Made by a program: the position numbers and the translations under genes. 22,061 nt of DNA from Candidatus Parcubacteria bacterium (GTDB taxonomy: Bacteria > Patescibacteriota > Minisyncoccia > Phycocordibacterales > Phycocordibacteraceae), in assembly GCA_022616215.1 (NCBI GenBank), contig JAKEFE010000021.1, positions 1 through 22,061 of the forward strand. Reading direction: 5' to 3'. This document shows, in pieces, positions 1 through 8,507 of the stretch. Below the pieces are notes generated by a model. That model was given only the letters and a program-made list of their open reading frames with translations, was not told the origin of the DNA and did not search any database. How positions within the stretch are numbered: the stretch's first letter is position 1; each line of letters opens with the position of its first letter.

Positions 1-3000
1 TACCATCTGATTTTTGTAGTCCCACCCGAATCCTTTCGTGCCGTATGAGGTCAGGTTGCCGTTGTTATCGTACAAAAGACCTGTTCCTCCGATGCTTGTT
101 GCCGCGTGAGGGTTGGCATATCCAGTTTCAGCATATGCGTAGACTCCAAGGCCACTGGTGCTGGCGATGTTGCCAAGAGCGTCGTAGGTATACGTTGCAA
201 TTGGCGTCGTCGTGCCAAGCGTAATCTTTGGCGGGTCGGTTTCCTGCCCGATGGCTTTTATCTCAAGCTTTGGTCGGTAAGTGCTCGTTGCATACTCTGA
301 TGACGCAAAATACTTCACGTAGTTATAGGGGTTGTTGTACCGTGCGTCTACCATGACCCCGTAGTTCGTGTGAGTACCGCTCTTCCAATCTTTAACAAGT
401 TGCGTAACATCCACAACCCACCAATTATTGTCAGGAACCGCCTGCCACGCCATACCCATGTCGGTTGACGCCGGGTAATTGCCATTAGACACCCCCGCTT
501 CATTCCACGATTGTGTGATTCTGAACAGCTTGGCTTCGTTTGAGTTGGTGGCGCTGGTGTTGTAGAGATACAATTTAGCGTACTCAATATCGCTTGCGTC
601 TGGCGCCGCTCCTATATGGAATTGTATGAAGGTGAAATATTCGTCAGACTCGCCCCACCCCCCTATCCAGATAGTCTCGCCGTCTGGGTTCCCACTGAGA
701 TGATAGGTAGTTCCATAATTCGTATCTTTGCCGTTGGTGCTGTCAGGTTGAATGGTTATCAATCCTCCAACATTTTTGAGTTTCGCTGTGGTTGTTCCCA
801 CCGAAACAAGACGGTAAAGATCGTCGTATCCGTACACTTCAGTGAGCGGTTTATCAACATCTTGTATATCAGTGACTGAGGTGATGTTTCCTACAGCATC
901 ATACAAGTACAAGCTATCAAACAAAGGGAAGAGTGGAGGAGCAAGAGAAAAACTTGCTGTTGTTGTAGACCATAAACCTTCGTTGTCCAGGAAGTCCCAG
1001 AATTTTATGCGCCAATAATACGTTATGTCCGGCGTGAGCGTTGTGCCTTCGTACACGAGGTTTGAGCTGCGGTAACCGTTCCCCACGGTGTTTTGAAGTG
1101 CTTGTTTGTTAGAGTCCCACACAGGACTTGTCCAGTCGCTTGCGGAAGTCCCAACTTGTAGCCGATAGGAAATGGCTTCATCTCCCTCATCAGGATCAAT
1201 AAATACTGCCGAAAAGTCCGGTGTTTGATCACTTATTCCGGACGGATTCACTGCTCCTTCAGTAAGCGGAGCGATAGGGATACTTGGAGCCGATGTGTAC
1301 ACGACAACCAGTTTTGGATCTGCTCCGGTTCCGCTCTCTTCGGCAGAGGTGAAATCCATATCAAACTCATTACTGTTCGTCGGCGTAGTGTTTGTGAAGT
1401 CATTGTATGTGCGGATAGCAAATTTAGATACTCCTGTTTTTGAAATTGCTGTAAGTCCGGAAGAATTTAACGCGGTTGATTCGTAGGTGTGCGCCGTGTA
1501 TGTTCCATCGCTTTCGCCAAACGAAACACTCCCCACCTGGTCGTAATCATCATGAGTGAGGGAGGTATTTGATGCGGGAGTTGAAGCAACAATGTAATAA
1601 CGCTTCTCGGAACCTGCAGCCAAGAACCCTGTGATATAGATGTTGAGATTCGCGGAAGTGATAGAAGCGGAATCCGGAAGTGCCGAAGTGTCAAACAAGA
1701 GAAACGCACGACGTATGCCGTAATAATCGTCTCCATTCCCGTTTCCATACTGATCACGAATATTGTTGCCGTTTCCGGTGTATCCGCCCCAATTTGATGC
1801 TGATGCGTCCCTCACCACTGACCAGCTGTTGGCGTTGTCTTTATACATCTCTCCGTCTACCGATGTCGCTCCGGGATAGAATGTCTGACTTGCCGCGTAC
1901 GTTTTTTGTGGCACAAAAAGACTCACAATGGCTTGAAACACTTTTGAAACAATCCCCTCTTTTTTGGCATCCTTCTTATGAACCTCGTTGATTTGTCTGT
2001 CATACGCCTCTTTCGTAGTAACGCCGTAATCAGCGAGCCACCAAGTACCATTTTCGTCCTCATAGTATTGAGGATCGCCTGAAATTATTTCCGCAACAAA
2101 CATGTGTGGCTTGTCTGTGGAAAAGGTGCGCGCGTGACTGGTCCTTTCCGACACAACCTCAAAACCAATCAAAACGCCGGCCTCCTCTGCTTCATGCAGC
2201 GTGTGTTTATCAATCGGCAAAGAATCAACCGTAATATCAGTTCTATAGGCGTATTTCACCATTCCATCCTTTTCTAACGTGCCAAGGTGGCGCTCCGGCG
2301 GCGATTCAAGAGTAAGTTCGGGAGCGTTTGCTGGAAGACTCTTCAAATAATCGCTATCAGGTGAGGATGTCGCAGATGATGCTTGTATTTCAGAAAATTC
2401 CGGCGCTGTCGGGGCACGCGCATCAGTCGTGGTTCCAACGGAAGACTGGGAAGCTGTGTCTTGAAGAAGGGCTAGCGATTCCGCAGACGAGGTCCCCGTT
2501 ATAAGTCCGTCCTCTTCATTGAAGAATGAGGTGAAATCATATGGAGTTTCTGCCAAAACAATCTCTTCACCAGCCGTCATTTGAGAGAATCCTTCCCCAC
2601 CGAATTCTCCACCACCACTCATCATGCTTTCTCCGCACTCAAGTCTGTCAACAGTCTTTCTCTGGAGCCGGTACAGTTTTAGAGGGTCATACACATTCTT
2701 CAGGAACGTGCAGTTTGCATTCTCCTGATAGGTTAAAAGAGCGTGTGGACCGTAGTCAAGATCGGCAACAACCGACTCATAGGTGCCCCCTGACTCTTTT
2801 TGCTCAAGTGTTTCAACATTTCCGCTAGCGTTGTAAGAATAGCGAACGGTGGAATTATCCGGGTACGTTATTTCAAGCGGGTTTCCAGCTCTATCATACG
2901 CATACTGAGTCGTATAGCTTGCGCCGCCAATGATACGGGTTTCTGTTGATGGCAGACCGTTCGGTTTATACGCGTATGTCGTTGTTGCTCCGGAAAAGAC

Positions 3001-6000
3001 GGCCGAGCAGAGCCGTCCGATACCGTTGGCACAATTGTCGTATGCGTATGTCTCTTCCGTACCGGCTGTCCCTGTAAAGTTACTGGTCTGCGGTCTGTTA
3101 AGAAGGTCATACGTGCTTTGGACAAGCTGGCCCTTTGGATCTGTGGATTCGGTGAGGTTTCCGGAGGCATCATAGGTGAAGGACCATGTGCCAAACGTAC
3201 CATCCCCTACGTCATGTAGATCTTCGGCAGTAAGACGTCGCCCGAGCCCGTCATAGGTGAAGTTCCTGACGTTTCCGAGCGCGTCCGTGATTTTCGTGAG
3301 TTTGTCATTTTGATTCCACTCATAGGAGGTCGTATGGGTACTTGAAGCATTATGCTCCAGGACGGACGTGAGTCTGCCGAAGGCATCACTCGTGAACGTT
3401 TTGAGGTGACTCAGCGGATCGGTTATCATCTCCTGCCACTGGTCATACGCTGTTGTCGTCTCCCCAGCGGCATTCTCAACCGAAACAACGCGGCCAAGAG
3501 GGTCGTATTGATACGCCACAAGCAACTCGTCTTCATTGGTTGGATTTGTATCATTCTCTCCTTCATCAAAATACGGGAGAGATTCTTGTGCCACGAGTCC
3601 GTCTTCGCCATATACAACGTCGTGCACAACAAACTCGTCCGGTTCTTCCGCTTCGGTTCGAGTTTGGATTTTTCTTCCGAACCCATCAAAGTAACTGTAG
3701 CTGGATACACTAGAACTTGCAGTCAGGTGAGTGTCAGTCTGGGTTGACACATTTCCTCTGGAGTCAGTATAGGTGTTGGTGCGCAGTGTGACACTTGCTC
3801 CTGTTTCGGGATCAGGGCCTTTCTCCATCAAAACTCGGTCTAAACCGTCAAACACAATTTGACTAAGGTGGCCATTAGCATCTGTCGTGGCCTTTGGCTT
3901 ACCGACAGAATAATCGTAGGAACTAGAAGCGGTGTGGCCAAGCGCGTTTGTTGTCAGTTTTGGATAGAGAGTATGGGTGTCGTATGTATACGTCGTTGTC
4001 GCGTAACGCGGATCAACAGTTTGTGTCGGAAGCCCAAAAGCATTAAAGGTGTCTGTTGTGACCGCATACGTAGAGCTCTCAATCCAGTCTTCGGTCTTGG
4101 TGCGGTTGCCAGCTCCAACAAAACCAAAAGCTAAATTATCATAATAGAATTTTAGTTCCCGCTTCTTCACTGAAGACTGATCGGTAAGGACGACGCTAGA
4201 TGGCAGTGAAATTACATAGGTGCTGGTTGCGTTCGCGTAGGAATACACCGTGGTTCGCTTGTCGAACCCTGTATCCGCAAAAAAACCAGTGGTTGAGGTT
4301 GCGCTTACTTCACCCCATTCTGTGGTTGTAGAAAGATTGCCGGTGACCGTGGAATAGCTGTACTCCGTAGCTGTGTCTTTATGATCTGCGTCTCCGTCGT
4401 AATGCTGACCTATATCTTGTGCTTTGAAAACGAAGGCCGTTGTAGTGCTTGTTGAAGCCATATCCCACCGGCTGATGGAACGCACATACAGGTTTGAGTC
4501 ATCGTCATATACCTCTTTTAAGAATGGCTTCCCTATTTTCGCAAACGTGTCATTGTATTCTCCGAGCGACTCTTGTGAACCGTTGCCCTGATGGATATGT
4601 GTTTTCGTAACGTTGCCGCGAGCATCTGTTTTGGTGGTTGTGGCAAAACCAGCGAATTGATTATCTGTTGATGAAGCAAAGTACAGAAGCCCTCCTCCGT
4701 AGGTATACGTATGCGCGAAAGACGCCGTCTCCCCATCGTCGTATGAGAGAACCTGTGTCGTATTGAGATTAGACGGAAGATTAGTATTCGTCCTTCCCCC
4801 CGCATCCGTATATTGGGCAGACTGTTTGTACGTCGCAAGTGTTTCTCCGCCCTCGGGATACTCTATGGAAGAGAGCAGGTCAGGCACTTTCCCATCGTGA
4901 AGTGCAGCTATTTTTTCTTGCGGGTAGGTCGGGCTACTGCTCTGCGGTCCAGACTTTACGAAGTCCGGCATATTGTCGCCATCAAAATCCATTCCGGCCA
5001 CTCCAGACTCGGTATACCAAAAACCATCATTGCTGTATCCGAATTTAAAGTAGGGTGGCACAGTCCAGCTTGAGTCTAGTACCCATCCTTCGCCTGAATT
5101 TATATACACCGTGTTTGTTTCCGGCAGCAGACCCGCGTTTGCTGCCGAACTTACCAGGTCCGGTAAATTGTCGCCATTTACGTCCGCTAGACGAGAAGAG
5201 GTGTGGTAATGCGCCCCGTCAACCCCTTCGATGTAGAGAAAACTATGAGGAACATTCCAGCTCGGAGCATGCTGCCATCCTGCTCCGGTATTGAGATAGA
5301 CCCGGTGCTCTTCTGTTTCATTCCAATCATTTTTTACAGAATGCACAATATCTGCCAGTCCGTCGCCATTTATATCGGCAACGTCTGTGCCAGCATCAAT
5401 GCTGTTTGAGAGAAACATTTCCGGAATACTCCATGTGGACGAGGCGGCTTCTTGCCATCCATTCCCCGTATTCAGATACACTTTGTTCATGTTTAAACAA
5501 GAAGAAGGGTGGCATCCTTCATTTGCTATAAGCAAGTCTGGCAGGGTGTCCCCGTTTACATCGGCAATTCTGCCTCCCCCGTCCTTGTTATTTCGTACAA
5601 ATTGGAAATCTGATGGAATAGTCCATGCACTTGACGTTGCCCACCCGTTCACCCTATTGTTGATATACACATCTTGAACAGAGTAGCTATAAAAACCATA
5701 TATGCTTGCGAAATATCCATAATATCCCCATAAAATATCGGTGAACCCGTCTTTATTTATATCAACAAACCGAGCTCCTAAATCACTCTGGAGAATGCCG
5801 GATACGGGATCGTACCCGACAAAGCCAAAATCATTCCCATAAGGAAGAGATAACGCCCATGCGCTTGACGTCGCCCATCCGCTCCCCGTGTTGAGAAACA
5901 CCTCTTGATCAGCATCTGTGGAAGAACCATAGGTAAGTGTAAATAAGTTTGTATCCCACGAACGAATGATATCGGGGAGGGCATCACTGTTGATGTCTAC

Positions 6001-7326
6001 AAACCGAGCTCCGTCATCGTATCCGATTTCTTCGCGTATAATATTGACAGGAATGTACCAGTTCTCATCTTCAGCCCATTCTTTTTCGGAAGAGCCGTAC
6101 GTCTCATATCCAAAGTTCAGAGACGGGAGTGAAATGACACTTCCGGCTTCGTCGCGTCCAAATTGTGTAATGGAAGTTAGTAGCGAACGATTGCCGTTAT
6201 GGCCTGCGCTGTACCCAAGATCGTATCGGCCTATCCACGAACCGCTTATTGAGGTTTCAATACGACTAATTCGAAATGTTGTCGTAGCCGCAAATCCGGC
6301 TTTATAGGAAACCAAATTGTCGTTTCTTGCTTCTCTTGAAAACGTGATAGTGAATATGCCGTCGGTCGTCCCGTTACCCGTATAGGAAACAACATCGGGA
6401 TATATCTGCCCGGTGTCTTTGTAGTAGGAATATTCAATGTAGTTACTGTGAGAGTCTCGGCTCTCCTCTAAATACCATCCGAAAATGCGGGAGCTGTTAT
6501 TCGGATCATCCCGACGAGCCGTCGTACTTGAACCGAATAGGTGTTTTGTTCCGTCTTTTTCAAGCACAGTCCACATGTTGTTTTGAAGCGTGTAGCGACG
6601 AAAAGATCCATCTTCAACACGAGGTTGGTACGTCGTTGTGTCAATCTGCACCAGTTCGCCATCAAGCGATGAGTAGAAAGGAGTGGAAGAAGCATAGAGA
6701 CTTTGCACACCAAATCTGTTTACACGCTCAATATAGGGAATTGAAACCGACCAACCATACCCAAATATCCCTGTGTCATCCGTGCTGTTACTGCTGTAAT
6801 GCAGATTGACATCTGGTGTCATGCCGTTTCTGCCCGGCGGCAGGGAGAGCGGGAGCGAATGAGTAAGTGCGCCCGTTTGCGCATCTATTTCCGGAGAAGA
6901 GCTTTTTGTGGATTGATTGTTAATAAAAGCAAGTCCCGCTTCAGTCATGGAACCTCCGGAAGACATTGCCATTTCAGGTTCTTCCGGTTCTTCGGGGACA
7001 ACTCCCTGTTCCGACTCTGGTTTCTGGGCTTCTTCGGGCGTTGCCGGTTCGCTGGCCTGTGGATCGGTAGGGGTTGGCGTATCTTCGGTTGGAGTTGGTG
7101 TCTGTACATTTCCTGTGTTCGTTTCTGCGATTGGTTCAGGGTTTGGAGGAGGAACTGGAGCTGGTGTTTCTTCAATAGGTGCCGAAATAACTTGGTCAGG
7201 TATGTTCTCTTGTGCGTAGACTACTCCAGGAGAAATCAAACTGCTCACGAATGAAAAAAGGAGCAGTAAAGCTGCTCCTTTTTTCAAGAAATTCCTACCG
7301 TGCACAGACGGTTGGTACAGCGCCAT
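1..7326 (-). CDS. Giant secreted SpvB/FG-GAP/YD-repeat (RHS-type) protein, 3' end outside window
   Basis: My manual translation of the minus strand from the ATG at 7326 stays open for 2442 codons to the window edge, so the C-terminus is missing. Residues 1-38 form a signal peptide (KKGAALLLLFSFVSSLIS core, cleavage after VVYA). Residues 39-140 are a Pro/Glu/Thr-rich linker. An SpvB-like start follows at about 143-215 (DAQTGALTHSLPLSLPPG, FGYGWS). About 436-790 carry six FG-GAP/VCBS-type repeats (DINSDALPD, DINKDGFTD, DVNGDTLPD, DINGDGLAD, DVNGDNLPD, DFDGDNMPD) with VYLNTGxGW units between them. YD repeats run from about 896 to 1555 and resume at 2135-2177 and 2371-2442, interrupted by two inserted blocks. 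Such proteins are exported wall proteins or polymorphic toxins; the RHS core and toxin tip would be beyond base 1. A TTG at 7287, behind an AGGA-like site, is an alternative start giving a cleaner signal peptide. It begins 61 nt after ftsW. Function is inferred from architecture only. Confidence 0.9.
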   Translation of the reverse strand, partial: MALYQPSVHGRNFLKKGAALLLLFSFVSSLISPGVVYAQENIPDQVISAPIEETPAPVPPPNPEPIAETNTGNVQTPTPTEDTPTPTDPQASEPATPEEAQKPESEQGVVPEEPEEPEMAMSSGGSMTEAGLAFINNQSTKSSSPEIDAQTGALTHSLPLSLPPGRNGMTPDVNLHYSSNSTDDTGIFGYGWSVSIPYIERVNRFGVQSLYASSTPFYSSLDGELVQIDTTTYQPRVEDGSFRRYTLQNNMWTVLEKDGTKHLFGSSTTARRDDPNNSSRIFGWYLEESRDSHSNYIEYSYYKDTGQIYPDVVSYTGNGTTDGIFTITFSREARNDNLVSYKAGFAATTTFRISRIETSISGSWIGRYDLGYSAGHNGNRSLLTSITQFGRDEAGSVISLPSLNFGYETYGSSEKEWAEDENWYIPVNIIREEIGYDDGARFVDINSDALPDIIRSWDTNLFTLTYGSSTDADQEVFLNTGSGWATSSAWALSLPYGNDFGFVGYDPVSGILQSDLGARFVDINKDGFTDILWGYYGYFASIYGFYSYSVQDVYINNRVNGWATSSAWTIPSDFQFVRNNKDGGGRIADVNGDTLPDLLIANEGCHPSSCLNMNKVYLNTGNGWQEAASSTWSIPEMFLSNSIDAGTDVADINGDGLADIVHSVKNDWNETEEHRVYLNTGAGWQHAPSWNVPHSFLYIEGVDGAHYHTSSRLADVNGDNLPDLVSSAANAGLLPETNTVYINSGEGWVLDSSWTVPPYFKFGYSNDGFWYTESGVAGMDFDGDNMPDFVKSGPQSSSPTYPQEKIAALHDGKVPDLLSSIEYPEGGETLATYKQSAQYTDAGGRTNTNLPSNLNTTQVLSYDDGETASFAHTYTYGGGLLYFASSTDNQFAGFATTTKTDARGNVTKTHIHQGNGSQESLGEYNDTFAKIGKPFLKEVYDDDSNLYVRSISRWDMASTSTTTAFVFKAQDIGQHYDGDADHKDTATEYSYSTVTGNLSTTTEWGEVSATSTTGFFADTGFDKRTTVYSYANATSTYVISLPSSVVLTDQSSVKKRELKFYYDNLAFGFVGAGNRTKTEDWIESSTYAVTTDTFNAFGLPTQTVDPRYATTTYTYDTHTLYPKLTTNALGHTASSSYDYSVGKPKATTDANGHLSQIVFDGLDRVLMEKGPDPETGASVTLRTNTYTDSRGNVSTQTDTHLTASSSVSSYSYFDGFGRKIQTRTEAEEPDEFVVHDVVYGEDGLVAQESLPYFDEGENDTNPTNEDELLVAYQYDPLGRVVSVENAAGETTTAYDQWQEMITDPLSHLKTFTSDAFGRLTSVLEHNASSTHTTSYEWNQNDKLTKITDALGNVRNFTYDGLGRRLTAEDLHDVGDGTFGTWSFTYDASGNLTESTDPKGQLVQSTYDLLNRPQTSNFTGTAGTEETYAYDNCANGIGRLCSAVFSGATTTYAYKPNGLPSTETRIIGGASYTTQYAYDRAGNPLEITYPDNSTVRYSYNASGNVETLEQKESGGTYESVVADLDYGPHALLTYQENANCTFLKNVYDPLKLYRLQRKTVDRLECGESMMSGGGEFGGEGFSQMTAGEEIVLAETPYDFTSFFNEEDGLITGTSSAESLALLQDTASQSSVGTTTDARAPTAPEFSEIQASSATSSPDSDYLKSLPANAPELTLESPPERHLGTLEKDGMVKYAYRTDITVDSLPIDKHTLHEAEEAGVLIGFEVVSERTSHARTFSTDKPHMFVAEIISGDPQYYEDENGTWWLADYGVTTKEAYDRQINEVHKKDAKKEGIVSKVFQAIVSLFVPQKTYAASQTFYPGATSVDGEMYKDNANSWSVVRDASASNWGGYTGNGNNIRDQYGNGNGDDYYGIRRAFLLFDTSALPDSASITSANLNIYITGFLAAGSEKRYYIVASTPASNTSLTHDDYDQVGSVSFGESDGTYTAHTYESTALNSSGLTAISKTGVSKFAIRTYNDFTNTTPTNSNEFDMDFTSAEESGTGADPKLVVVYTSAPSIPIAPLTEGAVNPSGISDQTPDFSAVFIDPDEGDEAISYRLQVGTSASDWTSPVWDSNKQALQNTVGNGYRSSNLVYEGTTLTPDITYYWRIKFWDFLDNEGLWSTTTASFSLAPPLFPLFDSLYLYDAVGNITSVTDIQDVDKPLTEVYGYDDLYRLVSVGTTTAKLKNVGGLITIQPDSTNGKDTNYGTTYHLSGNPDGETIWIGGWGESDEYFTFIQFHIGAAPDASDIEYAKLYLYNTSATNSNEAKLFRITQSWNEAGVSNGNYPASTDMGMAWQAVPDNNWWVVDVTQLVKDWKSGTHTNYGVMVDARYNNPYNYVKYFASSEYATSTYRPKLEIKAIGQETDPPKITLGTTTPIATYTYDALGNIASTSGLGVYAYAETGYANPHAATSIGGTGLLYDNNGNLTSYGTKGFGWDYKNQMV
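7254..7284. promoter_or_regulatory. Perfect terminator-like hairpin inside the signal-peptide codons of the giant gene
   Basis: AAAAAAGGAGCAG (7254-7266) and CTGCTCCTTTTTT (7272-7284) are perfect 13-base inverted arms around a 5-base loop. On either strand this gives a GC-containing stem flanked by A6 and U6, the form of a bidirectional intrinsic terminator. It lies 42 bases inside the minus-strand coding sequence, on the KKGAALLLLF codons. If the TTG at 7287 is the true start, the stem begins just after the start codon. A role in attenuation or in masking initiation is inferred. Confidence 0.6.
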
Positions 7327-7387
7327 GAGACTTACCAGCAGTGTACTCCCTGCTTCATCGTGCTTTCATGAATGATTGTGGATAAAA

Positions 7388-8503
7388 TTAACGCGTGTGC
7401 GTTTTGCGTTTTCTGTTTGCGGCGACGTTTAAGATGACGCCCACAGACGCCAGAGCGGCAAAAAGCGCGGTGCCGCCGTGCGAGACAAACGGGAGAGGAA
7501 GACCCGTAAGCGGCACAATGGCGAGCATCGCGCCGATATTAAGAAATGCCGATAAAGAAATAAGGAGCGTGAGTCCCGTCACCGCTAAAGAACCGAAGAG
7601 TGTGGAAGACTCCGCGGCAATCGCAAATCCACGCACCGCAAATGCCGCAAACAAAAGGACGATAATGAACGCGCCAATAAATCCAAACTCCTCTCCGTAC
7701 ACCGCGAAAATAGAATCCCCTACCGGCTCTGGAAGATAGTTAAATTTCTGCACGCTTTGGCCAAACCCGCGTCCGGTAAGTCCTCCAGAACCTATTGCGA
7801 TAAGCGACTGCTGGATTTGGTATCCGCTTGTCTGCGAGTCGGCAGACGGATCAATGAACGTCTGCACCCGTTCAAGCACATAGGGTCTTTGCCACAACAC
7901 AAGCCCACCGACGACAAGCGCGATGAAAAGAAGCGCCAGAAGATCGCGCCACGGAGCGCCCGCAAGAAAATACATGATGACGGCGGTCGCTCCGATGACA
8001 ATGACGGTTGAGGTATTCGGTTGGAGAAGAAGCAGAAGAGCGGGAAGCCCGACAATAATACAAAACGGAATAAGACCCGTGCGTATTTCGTGGAGCTTCC
8101 CTTTTGCTTTTGCAAGCCACCACGCGAGCATGAGGACCACACCAATTTTCAAAAACTCTGATGGCTGGACGGTCGTAAAACCGATGTATATCCAACGCGT
8201 TGCGCCGTTAATGGTTTCTCCGAGGCCGGGGACAAACACAAGAAGCGTGAGAACAAGCGTGGCAAGATAAAAAGGCACCGCCGCTCTTTCTATGAGTTTT
8301 GGCGGAAGATACCGGATGATGAAAAGGGCGATAATGCCCGGAATAAGACCCAACATGAGCTGAGTGAAGGCGAGCCGCCACGGCTCGCCGTCTGCTCTGG
8401 CCAAAAGCCCGAGCGCGGCGGACGCAAACATAAAAACCCCGCCGATGACGAGGATGGAAACAATGAGAAAAAACACGCGGTCGCCGGAAACGCTACTCTT
8501 CAT
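7388..8503 (-). CDS. ftsW: FtsW/RodA-family (SEDS) peptidoglycan glycosyltransferase
   Basis: A 371-residue polytopic membrane protein of SEDS family length. SEDS proteins polymerise lipid II into glycan strands at the division septum (FtsW) or side wall (RodA). Family signatures seen: NGATRWIYIG with VQPSEFLKIG at 99-121, PEPVGDSIFAVYGEEFGFIG at 259-277 with D263 at the position of the essential catalytic aspartate, and GLPLPFVSHGGTAL at 334-347. The C-terminus is a short basic tail (RKRKTHTR). It starts 4 nt after the mraY stop codon, and a TACAAT sits 6 nt before its ATG. Choice of FtsW over RodA rests on the mraY neighbour and is not certain; the SEDS assignment is firm. Confidence 0.93.
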   Translation of the reverse strand: MKSSVSGDRVFFLIVSILVIGGVFMFASAALGLLARADGEPWRLAFTQLMLGLIPGIIALFIIRYLPPKLIERAAVPFYLATLVLTLLVFVPGLGETINGATRWIYIGFTTVQPSEFLKIGVVLMLAWWLAKAKGKLHEIRTGLIPFCIIVGLPALLLLLQPNTSTVIVIGATAVIMYFLAGAPWRDLLALLFIALVVGGLVLWQRPYVLERVQTFIDPSADSQTSGYQIQQSLIAIGSGGLTGRGFGQSVQKFNYLPEPVGDSIFAVYGEEFGFIGAFIIVLLFAAFAVRGFAIAAESSTLFGSLAVTGLTLLISLSAFLNIGAMLAIVPLTGLPLPFVSHGGTALFAALASVGVILNVAANRKRKTHTR

Positions 8504-8507
8504 CTCA

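Noticed and set aside
6799..7254. 151-codon plus-strand frame
   Set aside because: It is antisense to the signal peptide, Pro/Glu linker and SpvB start of the giant gene; its Trp/Arg/Phe-rich product reflects the complement of that composition.
1..7326. Suspicion of many small genes on both strands in the first 7.3 kb
   Set aside because: All the short frames here are shadows of one continuous minus-strand frame that gives coherent domains and YD repeats without a stop. The window edge explains why it has no visible end.
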